Assembly: GCF_048569485.1 (NCBI RefSeq)
Contig: NC_134361.1
Location: forward strand, 167,379,758-167,443,757
Source of the DNA: Anomaloglossus baeobatrachus
Lineage: Eukaryota; Chordata; Amphibia; Anura; Aromobatidae
Direction of reading: 5' to 3'
Length of the DNA: 64,000 bases
Notes under the pieces: generated by a model
Database searches by the model: none
What the model was told of the DNA's origin: nothing
Seen by the model: the letters and a program-made list of their open reading frames with translations, nothing else
In this document: one piece after another, positions 42,777 to 53,784 of the stretch
Position numbering within the stretch: position 1 is the stretch's first letter
How the letters are laid out: each line of letters opens with the position of its first letter
Program-made: the position numbers and the translations under genes

Positions 42777-44056
42777 TGTGAGGTAAATCCGGAGATATGA
42801 CGATAAATCATGATATTCAAGTATGTCAGGAAGCCCTCTCCTGGTGTCACCCCCCCTTTCCTTCACACAACTGGTTTAGCAACAAATCCCATGGCCATGT
42901 CCTGTGATATGGAAATTAGGTGGCTTTAGGACAATGGACACAGGATGACTCCCTGCCGTCACCCTGTAGTAGGAGCTGCTAGCTAGTTAGCAAGGCTATG
43001 GAAATAGCCAGACAGAACGACTCCAGTAAAAAATGGTTCATATCTCGCAAGCCATATTTCCGATAAATATGGCAACCATAAAAATGGTGTCTCCGCATGT
43101 GGACGATGCCGGCACCCCCTTTTTATGGGAGCAGGACATTGGGAAATGCCCCAGGCGTGATATCAGCCAATGGGGAACTGGCAGACAGGTCATGAGTCCC
43201 CTCGTTCTGTAGCTAAATTCATAACTGTCACAATGAGAGCATTGGCGTCTGCCTACGACGCTCCCAGGCAAAGTTATGGCCCATATCCCCTTTGCTGGAT
43301 AATTCTGATCCATGCAGGGGGAGTGGCAGTGCTTCCCTGTGAGGTCACTAAGGTAGGAGGGGACCTGGATCTGCCCAGGTTGATAACCCTACTTCGGCCA
43401 TTTTCCAGTGTTCTTCTGCTCGGGGGCCTGGTTGGGAAAGACCTGTGAGGGAGTTCCTGGAAACCTGGTCTACAGCGCCCCCCTGTGGCCAGACGCAACA
43501 AGGTAACTGCTGGAACTGTGTATGCCTGTTTGTAACCCATGCTTTGATCGTAACTGTACTCTGACATATGTATATTCTGTAGATTCCCTATTGTATATAT
43601 TGTAGTTCTAGTGTGCTTTAGGCTGATTAAATTATATAATTAATCTTGGGCTGTTCTGTTATCTCGATCTTGAATCCCACGTCTGTGTGTTCGGCTAATA
43701 GTTACCGTAAATCGGTTGGTGGCAGCGAATTGTGCCAAGGATTATTGTGGGGAGGCCAGTGAGATTCGGGGAGATTTTATATATTCCGCCCGCGGAGGTC
43801 GGGGGAATATATACCTTACTCTCACCGGGGACCCTTCAATAATCGGCATAAGTAGTATAGCGGCCTCCTTGCTTATGGTCGGGCAATTCCATAATTGGCC
43901 TGACTATAAGAGGGGCGCTAGAGAGCGCGTCACGTGCTCTGTCTGTCGGTCGGGAGGTATAAAGGAGGGGTGACCCCCACTTGTTACCCCCCGATTGTGA
44001 CGTACTGGTAGCCAGCGCGGGGGATTTCTGAGTGACCCCCCCGGTGGTTTGTGACA
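42777..44056 (+). repeat. 5' LTR of Gmr1 element
   Basis: Starts TGTGAGGTAAATCC and ends GGTTTGTGACA. It is followed by a primer-binding region with TTGGTGGCATAGCGGTGGGA. Confidence 0.97.
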
Positions 44057-44182
44057 TATTGGTGGCATAGCGGTGGGATCGAGATAATAGTGTGTGTGAG
44101 TGTGAGACCCATACTCCCAGACACTAAAGACTGCCTGCAGCAGCTGTGGCTGCTGGGGTCTTCAGACTAGCTCAACACTAGA

Positions 44183-47100
44183 GTGTCAGAGTGCAGATAC
44201 TGTAAGGTGTGTGGAGGCATCAGGTGTCAGTTCTGTGTCAGTGACCAAAAGTCTGCAAGAATGGCTGATGGCACCAGGAGCAGAGCTATGCAACTGGCCA
44301 ATGCTAAGGCAGGAGCCGAAGAGAGGGAGGACGGTGCTGTGGACAGCAATGAGGAGGTTGCCCACGAGTCCTCCAGGAGCTCGACGCCAGAAAACCGTTC
44401 TGCCGAGGACATTGCACAACCTGGCACTGCTGGACAAGATGAGGAGGAGCTCACCCAAGGTTCCTCAACGAGCCAGATGCCAGCCCTCCGCTCTGCAAGG
44501 GACAGTGAATCACCAGGCTCCGCAGCGGGCCGCAGATCACCACGTGCCATTCCACCGAGCCTGGGAGGCTCGGATAGCCTTCTTCAAATGGCTATGGCCC
44601 TTCTCCAGGCTGGAGACCAGGAGGGCTACAAGGGACTCCTGGCAGAGCGCAGGGCAGAGCGGCAAGCAGCGCGTGAGGCTGAGGCTGCGGAGCGGCAGGC
44701 AGCGCGTGAAGAGCGCCAGGCAGAGCGTGACTACCAGCTGCAGCTAGCTCAGCTCCGGCCCTCATCAGCCCCACGTGACCTTCAAGACACCAAACTTCCA
44801 AAGGTCCGTGTTGAGGACTTCCCAGTGCTGGAGAAGGATGGAGACTTGGACTCTTTCTTGACTGCTTTTGAACGGACTTGCTTGCAGCACCATCTGAACA
44901 AGGACCAGTGGGCCAAATACCTGACCCCCCGTTTAAGGGGTAAGGCCCTGGATATCCTTGGGGACTTGCCTGCTGAGGCAGATCAGGGCTACGACACCAT
45001 CAAGCGGGCCCTGATCCAACAGTACAACCTCACCCCGGAGTCCTACCGCAAGAAGTTCCGGAGCCTACAGAAGGGACCAAAGGACTCCTGGGCTGACCAC
45101 AGGCGGGCACTTGCCCGAGCTGCCGACCACTGGACCCAAGGCCTGCAGCTTTCCACCGGACCGGAGATCCTGGACTTGTTCATCACGGAGCAACTCTTGT
45201 GGAACTGCCCTGAGGATCTCCGCCAGTTCATCCGAGACCAGAAGCCAAAGGGGTCCACGGCTACAGCTGCCCTGGCCGATGACTACACCAACAATCGGGC
45301 TCCTGAAGCCAGGAGAGCAGCCACCAGCAGCACCTGGAGAGGGGGTAAGATGAACTCTACGACTGCCCCACCTGCCCCTAGACTGCAGGGGGTGTCCCCC
45401 TCAACTCCCCTCTCCAGGCCCGTGGCAGAACCAAGACGGTGCCACCAGTGCAACCTACCTGGACACTTCAAGGCCATGTGCCCTCAGCGTCCCAAGGCCC
45501 CGGCTCCGTCCCCGTCCCAAGGGCCGCCCAAGGTGTATTGTGTGGGTGGGGGTGGTGGTAGGTCCCTGGACAGCTTCCAACCTGTCACCGTCGGCCGGTC
45601 TGTGACCATAGGACTGCGAGACAGCGCCTCGGAGGTGACTCTGGTGCGGCCTGAGATGGTGTCCCCCCAAGACTTGATCCCTGGAAAAACCCTCGCTGTC
45701 TCCGGGATTGGAGGCACTGACCCGGCGCTGCCTGTTGCTGACATTTATGTGGACTGGGGCGCAGGGCGAGGGGTGAGGGAGGTGGGGGTAACTGATCGGA
45801 TCCCCGCAAACGTGCTACTTGGGACAGATTTGGGGCAGATAACCTCCCAGTTTGGGCCCCAACCAAGGGCTGAACCTTCAGCCCGTACTGACATGACTCC
45901 TAACAATGTTAATGTGTTATCTATGAATGATGTAAGGGAGGAGGGAGTGAACTCTGATATTTCTGCTTGCATAGACACCATAGACACACACTCAGCTGCA
46001 GCTGTGACAGGGGAGGGGGTCAGAGAAAGGTGTGACAATGCCTCTACAAGTAACCAGCCTGTGAGCTGGGATCTGTTGCCCTCTGAAGGGATAAGCAGAG
46101 AGCAGGGTGCTGCAGGGGGAGGACCAGTGTGTGGGGTGGGGGCTACCACAGCAAATGTGGGGTCCCCAGAGATTTCACAGCGGGGTTCTGTTGCTGCAGG
46201 AGGGGAACAGGCAGGTGAGATTGGGGCCGGTCCAGGAGCGGAAGTGCTCCCAGGTAAGATCTCGGTGCATGGTTCCCCCACAACCGGGGTGTCAGGAAGC
46301 CAGGTAGGTCTGCCTGAACCGGCGACTTGGTCAGGAACGGAGGAGGAGCAGGCACGACCCACGGTCGCAGCGGCTGTGGCCGCTGTCACCCGCAGTGGGA
46401 GTGCTGGAAGCCAAGGGGCCTCCCGGAGGTCCGATAGCTCTTCCCCTTCTGACCAAGTGGCAGCCGAGTCAGGTGGAGGCCAGGACACAGGTCCCGGGGT
46501 ACTGACTGAAGATGTGACAGTCTCGTCGATTCTGGCCACATCTAGTCAGGGGTTTCAGGCAGCGTTAGAAGCTGACGACAGCCTGAAAGCTCTTAAGGAG
46601 CAGGCGGCACAGCCTCCCTCGGACTCGGACCCGGAGCGAGTGGTCTGGGACCAAGGACGGCTGTACCGGGCCACGGTCCAGCAGGGTTCACCGGAGGCGT
46701 GGCCCAGGGACCGACAGTTGGTGGTACCCTATCCATTCCGGACGGAGTTGTTGCGGATCGCACATGAGATTCCGATGGCCGGACACCTAGGGATCGCTAA
46801 GACCAAGGCCAGGTTAAACCAGCATTTCTACTGGCCAAAAATGGGGGCCGATGTGGCTGCCTACTGCCGTTCGTGTGAAACCTGTCAGAGAGTGGGGAAG
46901 GCGGGGCCACGCCCCAAAGCCCCACTAGTATCTCTGCCAATCATCGATGAGCCTTTCAGGAGGGTGGCTGTGGATCTGGTCGGCCCGCTGGCCATCCCCA
47001 GCAGCTCCGGGAAACGCTTCCTACTGACGGTAGTGGACTATGCCACCCGGTACCCAGAAGCAGTGGCCTTGTCGTCCATTCGGGCTGACAAGGTGGCCAC

Positions 47101-47806
47101 CGCATTGCTGGAGATTTTCTCCCGAGTGGGTTTTCCCCAGGAAATGCTCACTGACCGGGGGACCCAATTCATGTCCCAGCTGATGGAGGCCCTCTGTAAG
47201 CAAGTCCAGGTGCGACATCTGGTGGCCAGCCCGTACCATCCACAGACTAATGGCCTGTGCGAGCGGTTCAATGGCACCTTAAAGCAGATGCTTAAGATGT
47301 TGGTCGACTCCCATGGGCGTGACTGGGAGCGGTATCTCCCACACCTGTTATTTGCTTACCGGGAGGTTCCACAGGCCTCAACAGGATTCTCACCGTTTGA
47401 GCTCCTGTACGGGCGACGTGTGCGGGGCCCCCTGGCTCTGGTGAAAGAGGCTTGGGAAGGGGATTTGGCCACCCCTGGAGTGTCGGTTATCGAGTATGTC
47501 ATGCGCTTCCGGGACAAAATGCAGGCCTTGACGCAACTGGTACACGACAATATGGCTCAAGCCCAGGCCGATCAGAAGCGTTGGTACGACCAGAACGCTT
47601 GTGAGAGGACCTACCAAGTGGGTCAAGAGGTGTGGGTACTGGTCCCCGTACCACAGGACAAGCTTCAGGCAGCCTGGGAAGGCCCATACCTCGTGTACCA
47701 GCAGCTCAACCCTGTGACGTACCTGGTCACCCTGGACCCTGCCCGTGGAAGGCGGAAGCCCTTCCATGTGAACATGATGAAGGCACATCATGAGCGGGAG
47801 GCATGA
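44183..47806 (+). CDS. Gag-protease-integrase polyprotein of Gmr1 element
   Basis: This is a 1207-residue ORF. Gag has a Glu/Arg/Ala-rich coiled region (about 155-195), a capsid-like core (DSFLTAFERTCLQHH, RKKFRSLQKGPKDSW) and a CCHC knuckle CHQCNLPGHFKAMC (about 420). The retropepsin-like part has LRDSASEVTLV and ends VLLGTDLGQ (about 470-560). After a low-complexity spacer comes integrase: an HHCC zinc site (HLGIAKTK...CRSCETC, about 862-903), a DDE core with VDLVGPL, LTDRGTQF and NGLCERFNG, and a GPY/F-type end (WEGPYLVYQQL). Gag packages RNA and integrase inserts the cDNA. Confidence 0.93.
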   Translation: MSECRYCKVCGGIRCQFCVSDQKSARMADGTRSRAMQLANAKAGAEEREDGAVDSNEEVAHESSRSSTPENRSAEDIAQPGTAGQDEEELTQGSSTSQMPALRSARDSESPGSAAGRRSPRAIPPSLGGSDSLLQMAMALLQAGDQEGYKGLLAERRAERQAAREAEAAERQAAREERQAERDYQLQLAQLRPSSAPRDLQDTKLPKVRVEDFPVLEKDGDLDSFLTAFERTCLQHHLNKDQWAKYLTPRLRGKALDILGDLPAEADQGYDTIKRALIQQYNLTPESYRKKFRSLQKGPKDSWADHRRALARAADHWTQGLQLSTGPEILDLFITEQLLWNCPEDLRQFIRDQKPKGSTATAALADDYTNNRAPEARRAATSSTWRGGKMNSTTAPPAPRLQGVSPSTPLSRPVAEPRRCHQCNLPGHFKAMCPQRPKAPAPSPSQGPPKVYCVGGGGGRSLDSFQPVTVGRSVTIGLRDSASEVTLVRPEMVSPQDLIPGKTLAVSGIGGTDPALPVADIYVDWGAGRGVREVGVTDRIPANVLLGTDLGQITSQFGPQPRAEPSARTDMTPNNVNVLSMNDVREEGVNSDISACIDTIDTHSAAAVTGEGVRERCDNASTSNQPVSWDLLPSEGISREQGAAGGGPVCGVGATTANVGSPEISQRGSVAAGGEQAGEIGAGPGAEVLPGKISVHGSPTTGVSGSQVGLPEPATWSGTEEEQARPTVAAAVAAVTRSGSAGSQGASRRSDSSSPSDQVAAESGGGQDTGPGVLTEDVTVSSILATSSQGFQAALEADDSLKALKEQAAQPPSDSDPERVVWDQGRLYRATVQQGSPEAWPRDRQLVVPYPFRTELLRIAHEIPMAGHLGIAKTKARLNQHFYWPKMGADVAAYCRSCETCQRVGKAGPRPKAPLVSLPIIDEPFRRVAVDLVGPLAIPSSSGKRFLLTVVDYATRYPEAVALSSIRADKVATALLEIFSRVGFPQEMLTDRGTQFMSQLMEALCKQVQVRHLVASPYHPQTNGLCERFNGTLKQMLKMLVDSHGRDWERYLPHLLFAYREVPQASTGFSPFELLYGRRVRGPLALVKEAWEGDLATPGVSVIEYVMRFRDKMQALTQLVHDNMAQAQADQKRWYDQNACERTYQVGQEVWVLVPVPQDKLQAAWEGPYLVYQQLNPVTYLVTLDPARGRRKPFHVNMMKAHHEREA

Positions 47807-47815
47807 GCGCTCCCC

Positions 47816-49369
47816 GTGTGCAACCTGCCCGAGGAGGGAGAAGCGGAAACCCTCTTGGATATGCTAGCCCAGGTTAGGGCAGGCGGATCCATTGAGGATG
47901 TGGAGGTTGGCCACCAGCTCTTGGAAGACCAACGGTCCCAGCTGTGGGCCACCCTCCTCCCCTTCTGGGGGTTGTTTACCAACCAGCCTGGAAGGACTGA
48001 CTTGGCTGTCCATCACGTGGACACTGGGGATCATCCCCCGATCCGGCGTTCAGCATATCGGGTCTCCCTGGAGGTGCAGCAACACATGCGCCAGGAGATT
48101 GACGAGATGCTGAAGCTGGGGGTGATCCAGGCATCCAACAGCGCTTGGGCCTCGCCTGTAGTCCTCGTCCCTAAGAAGGACCGAACCACTCGGTTCTGCG
48201 TGGACTACAGGGGGCTCAATGCGGTCACGGTCGCCGATGCGTACCCAATGCCACGCATCGATGACCTGCTCGATCAGTTGGCCGGGGCTCAGTACCTGAC
48301 CATCATGGATCTGAGCCGGGGATATTGGCAGATCCCCCTGACTCGCAAGGCCAAAGAACGCTCTGCCTTTATTACCCCATTTGGACTATACGAGTCCACG
48401 GTGATGCCATTCGGGATGAGGAATGCCCCTGCCACTTTCCAGCGGATGGTCAACACCCTGCTCAAGGGACTTGAAGGGTACGCGGCCGCGTACCTGGATG
48501 ACATTGCCGTCTTCAGTCCCACCTGGGAGGACCACCTAGAGCATCTAGCACAGGTGCTCAGGCGGATCCACCGGGCAGGTTTGACCATCAAGCCGGGAAA
48601 GTGTCAGCTGGCCATGAGCGAGGTCCAGTACCTCGGTCACCGGGTAGGCGGGAGAACACTGAAGCCCGAGCCTGAGAAAGTGGAGGCCATCGCATCCTGG
48701 CCCACCCCCAGGACCAAGAAGCAGGTGATGTCCTTCTTGGGGACCGCTGGGTACTATAGGAGGTTTGTTCCATGCTATAGTAGCCTGGCAAAGCCCTTGA
48801 CGGACCTCACCAAGAAGAAGCTGCCCTGTGCAGTCGATTGGACAATGGACTGCGAGACAGCCTTCCGGGCCCTAAAGGACGCCCTGTCCAGCCCGCCCGT
48901 GCTACAGGCAGCCGACTTCACGCGGCCGTTTGTAGTACAGACCGACGCCAGTGACTTCGGCCTCGGTGCGGTGCTCAGCCAGGTGGACTCTGCGAGCCAA
49001 GAGCACCCAGTCTTGTACCTGAGCAGGAAGCTGTTACCAAGGGAAGTTGCCTATTCCACGATGGAGAAGGAGTGCCTGGCCATAGTGTGGGCCCTGCAGC
49101 GTCTGCAACCCTATCTATACGGGCGCCACTTCATCGTGGAGACGGACCACAATCCCCTCAGCTGGTTGCACACCGTCTCTGGGACGAATGGGCGATTGTT
49201 GCGATGGAGCCTTGCGCTCCAGCAATACAACTTCACCATTCGCCACAAAAGGGGCCGTGACCACGGTAACGCAGACGGGCTGTCCCGACAAGGAGAGGTC
49301 GCGGACGGGCGCACGGGGGAACACCGGAGTGTGCTGCCCCCTAGCGCCCTCAAAAGGGGGGAGGTGTGA
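47816..49369 (+). CDS. Reverse transcriptase-RNase H of Gmr1 element
   Basis: This 517-residue ORF directly follows the integrase ORF. The RT motifs are RFCVDYRGLNAVT, TIMDLSRGYWQIPL, FGMRNAPATFQRM and the catalytic YLDDIAVFS (about residue 226). RNase H follows, with VVQTDASDFGLGAVLS, YSTMEKECLAIVWAL and VETDHNPLSWL. Its C-terminal end overlaps the first bases of the 3' LTR. In ordinary Ty3/gypsy elements integrase would follow here, but in this element it lies upstream. Confidence 0.93.
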   Translation: MCNLPEEGEAETLLDMLAQVRAGGSIEDVEVGHQLLEDQRSQLWATLLPFWGLFTNQPGRTDLAVHHVDTGDHPPIRRSAYRVSLEVQQHMRQEIDEMLKLGVIQASNSAWASPVVLVPKKDRTTRFCVDYRGLNAVTVADAYPMPRIDDLLDQLAGAQYLTIMDLSRGYWQIPLTRKAKERSAFITPFGLYESTVMPFGMRNAPATFQRMVNTLLKGLEGYAAAYLDDIAVFSPTWEDHLEHLAQVLRRIHRAGLTIKPGKCQLAMSEVQYLGHRVGGRTLKPEPEKVEAIASWPTPRTKKQVMSFLGTAGYYRRFVPCYSSLAKPLTDLTKKKLPCAVDWTMDCETAFRALKDALSSPPVLQAADFTRPFVVQTDASDFGLGAVLSQVDSASQEHPVLYLSRKLLPREVAYSTMEKECLAIVWALQRLQPYLYGRHFIVETDHNPLSWLHTVSGTNGRLLRWSLALQQYNFTIRHKRGRDHGNADGLSRQGEVADGRTGEHRSVLPPSALKRGEV

Positions 49370-50644
49370 GGTAAATCCGGAGATATGACGATAAATCATG
49401 ATATTCAAGTATGTCAGGAAGCCCTCTCCTGGTGTCACCCCCCCTTTCCTTCACACAACTGGTTTAGCAACAAATCCCATGGCCATGTCCTGTGATATGG
49501 AAATTAGGTGGCTTTAGGACAATGGACACAGGATGACTCCCTGCCGTCACCCTGTAGTAGGAGCTGCTAGCTAGTTAGCAAGGCTATGGAAATAGCCAGA
49601 CAGAACGACTCCAGTAAAAAATGGTTCATATCTCGCAAGCCATATTTCCGATAAATATGGCAACCATAAAAATGGTGTCTCCGCATGTGGACGATGCCGG
49701 CACCCCCTTTTTATGGGAGCAGGACATTGGGAAATGCCCCAGGCGTGATATCAGCCAATGGGGAACTGGCAGACAGGTCATGAGTCCCCTCGTTCTGTAG
49801 CTAAATTCATAACTGTCACAATGAGAGCATTGGCGTCTGCCTACGACGCTCCCAGGCAAAGTTATGGCCCATATCCCCTTTGCTGGATAATTCTGATCCA
49901 TGCAGGGGGAGTGGCAGTGCTTCCCTGTGAGGTCACTAAGGTAGGAGGGGACCTGGATCTGCCCAGGTTGATAACCCTACTTCGGCCATTTTCCAGTGTT
50001 CTTCTGCTCGGGGGCCTGGTTGGGAAAGACCTGTGAGGGAGTTCCTGGAAACCTGGTCTACAGCGCCCCCCTGTGGCCAGACGCAACAAGGTAACTGCTG
50101 GAACTGTGTATGCCTGTTTGTAACCCATGCTTTGATCGTAACTGTACTCTGACATATGTATATTCTGTAGATTCCCTATTGTATATATTGTAGTTCTAGT
50201 GTGCTTTAGGCTGATTAAATTATATAATTAATCTTGGGCTGTTCTGTTATCTCGATCTTGAATCCCACGTCTGTGTGTTCGGCTAATAGTTACCGTAAAT
50301 CGGTTGGTGGCAGCGAATTGTGCCAAGGATTATTGTGGGGAGGCCAGTGAGATTCGGGGAGATTTTATATATTCCGCCCGCGGAGGTCGGGGGAATATAT
50401 ACCTTACTCTCACCGGGGACCCTTCAATAATCGGCATAAGTAGTATAGCGGCCTCCTTGCTTATGGTCGGGCAATTCCATAATTGGCCTGACTATAAGAG
50501 GGGCGCTAGAGAGCGCGTCACGTGCTCTGTCTGTCGGTCGGGAGGTATAAAGGAGGGGTGACCCCCACTTGTTACCCCCCGATTGTGACGTACTGGTAGC
50601 CAGCGCGGGGGATTTCTGAGTGACCCCCCCGGTGGTTTGTGACA
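49365..50644 (+). repeat. 3' LTR of Gmr1 element
   Basis: Same sequence and length as the 5' LTR, at an offset of 6588 bp. Confidence 0.97.
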
Positions 50645-50649
50645 CCCCC

Positions 50650-50926
50650 TACCCACGGAGGGGAGAAAACATCTCAGCTGCTCCCTGTCATCGCTCCCGG
50701 GATCCCCGTCCAGAGCAGCGGTGGTGTCCCAACCTCACCACAAACCGTGGGTGGCGTCACGGACAATATCCCCAAACCAAACTTCCCCTTTCACTCACGG
50801 GCGAGGAGCGCCGCTCAAGTCCCCGGGACCCGGCCCACCGCTCGAGTCACCGAGCAGCAGCAGCAGCAGCAGCAGCTGGACCCGAGCCGCGAGCGCGGTT
50901 GAGCAGCGCACCCCCCGCCCGCGACA
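50650..50926 (+). repeat. 3' LTR of element A, second part
   Basis: It continues the LTR (TACCCACGGAGGGGAG...) to CGCGACA and is followed by the ctgg target duplication. Confidence 0.92.
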
Positions 50927-51194
50927 CTGGCTCCCTGCTCTCTGCACACGTAGCTGGAGTACACATCGGGTAATTAACCCAATGTGTACTGTGGCTAGGA
51001 GTGCAGGGAACAGGGAGCCGGCACTGGCAGTGTGAGAGCGGCAGACGCTGGTAACGAAGGTAAATATTGGGTAACCAAGGGAAGGGCTTCTTGGTTACCC
51101 GATGTTTACTGTGGTTACCAGCGTCCGCAGAAGCCGGCTCCCTGCTGCCTGCACACGCAGGAGAGTACACATCGGGTAATTAACCCGATGTGTA

Positions 51195-52361
51195 TGTCGC
51201 GGGCGGCGGGTGCTGCGCTCACCACGCTCAGGTCCGGCGCTGCTGCTGCTCGGCGGCTCGAGCGGTGGGCCGGATCCGGGGACTCGAGCGGCGCTCCTCG
51301 CCTGTGAGTGATAGGGGTGGTTTGTTGGGGTTTGGAATGTCGGTTTGTGACGCCACCCACGGTGTGTGGTGAGGTTGGGGCACCACCGCTGGCTGCTCTG
51401 TACGGGGATCCCGGGAGCTATGACAGGGAGCAGCTGGGATGTTTCTCTCCCCTCCGTGGGTAGGGGGAATTTAGTAGTCCCGGGGCCCGGAGTTGTTGAC
51501 TGGAAGGTGGATTGCGGGGCTTGGCCAGGTGCAGGGTCGCGGGGTAGCGCAGTGCCAGACGGCACGGTGGTACTTACTCAGCCAGTAACGCACACGGAGT
51601 CTCTGGTAAAACAAATGGCTGGATGGACGAGTCCCACAGACGGCTGCGACGGTCACTCCCGGTAGGTTGGCGGTAACTGTCTCTCCCTGCACCGGTGTTA
51701 TGTTCTCGGCCCCGATGGCTTCCCACCGGTAGCCCGCTCCCCAGCGATATGTTGGCTAAGGGAGTCCCTTTTTACCCGCAGACTCTGGTCCTGGGAGCTC
51801 TAGCTCTGGCGGTAGCTTTATCTCCCTCACGGTTTGGACGGTTGCCTTCAGTCAGGTCTTTACTGCTGGGAAACCCCGGAGGTTCCCGTCGCTGACGGAT
51901 TTGACCGGTTTAACGGCGACTCCTAGCCTGGTCGGGGTCCGTAGGCCCTGCCGAATGGTGCTGGCTTCTCTTCGCTCCCCGATACGGTAACGGCGGGCCA
52001 CCGCCCGTCCCCGGTCCTTACGGTTGTGCGTCAATCGGCCTCTCCTGCAGACGGTCACCACCGTCTGCCAACCTTGCTGTATGTGCCCGGGCCACGTACA
52101 TGGACACGGTCAGACTGCTCCTTTACCACTTCACTACTTCACTTTCCTTACTCCAAACTACCTCTCACTCCTTTTCCCGCCTCCAGGACTGTGAACTCCT
52201 CGGTGGGTGGGGCCAACAGCCTGGCTCCACCCCACCTGGTGTGGACATCAGACCCTGGAGGGAGGCAACAAGGATTTGTGTGTGCGGCTGATGTGCCTAA
52301 CCGGGGTGTGGGGAGTGTTGTTGCAGTACCTGTGACGTCCTGGCTTTTCCAGGGCGCCACA
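51195..52361 (-). repeat. 3' LTR of element B
   Basis: Reads TGTCGCGGGCGGCGG...GGGCGCCACA on the plus strand. It is the inverse of the LTRs of A. Confidence 0.9.
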
Positions 52362-52966
52362 TTCCCCCTTGGTTAAACGCAGACCGTCCGCGGGCTGCTC
52401 GTCCATCACCGGTTTTATTTTCACAACTAGGAAAAAGGTGGTAAAACATGTAAAATCACAAACATTCTATAAACTTCCCATAACGGGAGGCACAATGCTT
52501 TAACGTTACCAACATTTTTATTAACGGTACAGCTTCCGCTCTCCCCCCGCCCAAACAACCTGGCCCTGATGCTGCCCCTAAGAAGTGGGCAGCACCCCTT
52601 TCCCCAGTCCATAACCAAATTGCCCGAGCGGGTACGGTATCTTTCAGGGGACCCACGTTCATGGGGAACCCCGACCCCCGGAGGATCGCCACCGTTTAAG
52701 GTAGTGGCGGGCCTGGGCCATCTCTTTCCTCCAGGCCCATCCTCCCAAAACAGCCTCTCCGGAGGCGGTTACGGTATAACGTCAACATATTTTTATTTAC
52801 ATGCCACTAAGCTTGTGGTTGCCCTGCTAGTTCTCGGGCGTGTCCGTAAGTAGTTCCTTACACAACGGTTGCAGAAAGTCCCTACGGGCACTAGTTGCCG
52901 GCAACGGCCGGTTGAATCACGGTGCTAATCTGGTCACAGTTCGGTTGATTACTTTCATTTTTCTTA

Positions 52967-53374
52967 TCATTCGGTCACATTCAACAACATCAATAACATC
53001 ACATGGTGCTTGTGGTCCCAACGGGGACAACTTGCTGCGGGGGACCGCTGACCCTGGGGCGGCTGCCACCGCGGAGGGTCGGCCCAATCTGGGACCGGAC
53101 GGTACATCAGGTTCTCCTTCCATAAGCAGTGCAGTCCAGAACCGCTGATCGCTGTTGGAAACGGCAGCGGGGGCAGCGTGCTTGGGACCTCCTCTTCCAT
53201 CAACTGCACCCTCTCTGGACCCCTTGCGACAGGGCCGGTCCCCGGCTCCCACTCAATCAGGACCGGTTCGGGAGCTTGGGTGGCCTGGTCACGGCGGGCC
53301 ACGACCGCCGCGGCCTCTTGCTCACGGGCCTCCACCTCGGCGACCATTCTGCGCACCTCCGCTCTCAAATCCAA
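52967..53374 (-). pseudogene. Element B internal ORF, unknown function
   Basis: This 135-residue ORF begins with a charged helix (MDLRAEVRRMVAEVEAREQE) and runs into the region shared with the 3' end of element A. No domain is recognised, and the cold-shock domain of A is absent. It is treated as part of a fossil element. Confidence 0.4.
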
Positions 53375-53784
53375 CAGCTGCTATAGGCTCTGTGCCCTGA
53401 CCTTTGTACAGAACCGACCCAGCTCTCGCTCCAGCCACGCAGCGGTCCCGACGGGGAGCTCACCCGGGCCGCCGTCTTCAAAGGCTACTCCCCCTCTGCT
53501 TCTCCAGAGCTTAGACGCTCCGGTGGCGGGCGCCCCCGCACTCCAGCCTCAAGACGCCGCCATTCTTCCATTCGCTTCCTCCCTTGGTCTCTTTCCGGCA
53601 CCTCCTCTTCAGGGGCGGGGCTTCGGCTTTCGCGCCTCCACTGCTCGGGAAGACGCTCGAGCGGGGAACTTTTCGCGCCCAAGATGGAGGATTCTGCAAT
53701 TTTTCGGCCGGACACCTCCGGCAGGACACAAGGTGCACCTCTACCAGACGGCAGAGAAGTAAGATCCTGTTTGTGACGCCAAGT

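Larger units (their letters stand above)
42777..50644 (+). mobile_element. Gmr1-type LTR retrotransposon, young and whole-looking
   Basis: The two LTRs are 1280 bp each (42777-44056, 49365-50644) and look identical. They are flanked by a run of at least five C on both sides (5-bp target duplication ccccc). The order of domains is gag, protease, integrase, RT, RNase H. This is the Gmr1 arrangement, in which integrase precedes RT although the sequences are Ty3/gypsy-like. The polypurine tract AAAAGGGGGGAGG (49352-49364) precedes the 3' LTR. The element looks whole, with at most one possible break. Identical LTRs mean a very recent insertion. Confidence 0.95.
38573..50926 (+). mobile_element. 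Element A: non-autonomous LTR element with a cold-shock-domain ORF
   Basis: The 5' LTR (38573-39729, TGTGGCGCCC...CGCGACA) is followed by a primer-binding region TTGGCGTCACGAACAGGA (39732-39749) and a 2.15-kb interior. A purine run (AAGGGGGAA) leads into the 3' LTR, which starts at 41879, is split by the Gmr1 element and ends at 50926. The 4-bp target duplication is ctgg (38569-38572, 50927-50930). Its own length is about 4.5 kb. There is no RT, integrase or protease. The interior holds two ORFs, the second with a cold-shock domain. It is older than the Gmr1 element nested in it. Confidence 0.88.

Noticed and set aside
43038-43973. ORFs of 73-97 residues in the Gmr1 LTRs, present twice
   Set aside because: Duplicated only because the LTR is; they lie outside the gag-pol frame and show no recognisable domain.
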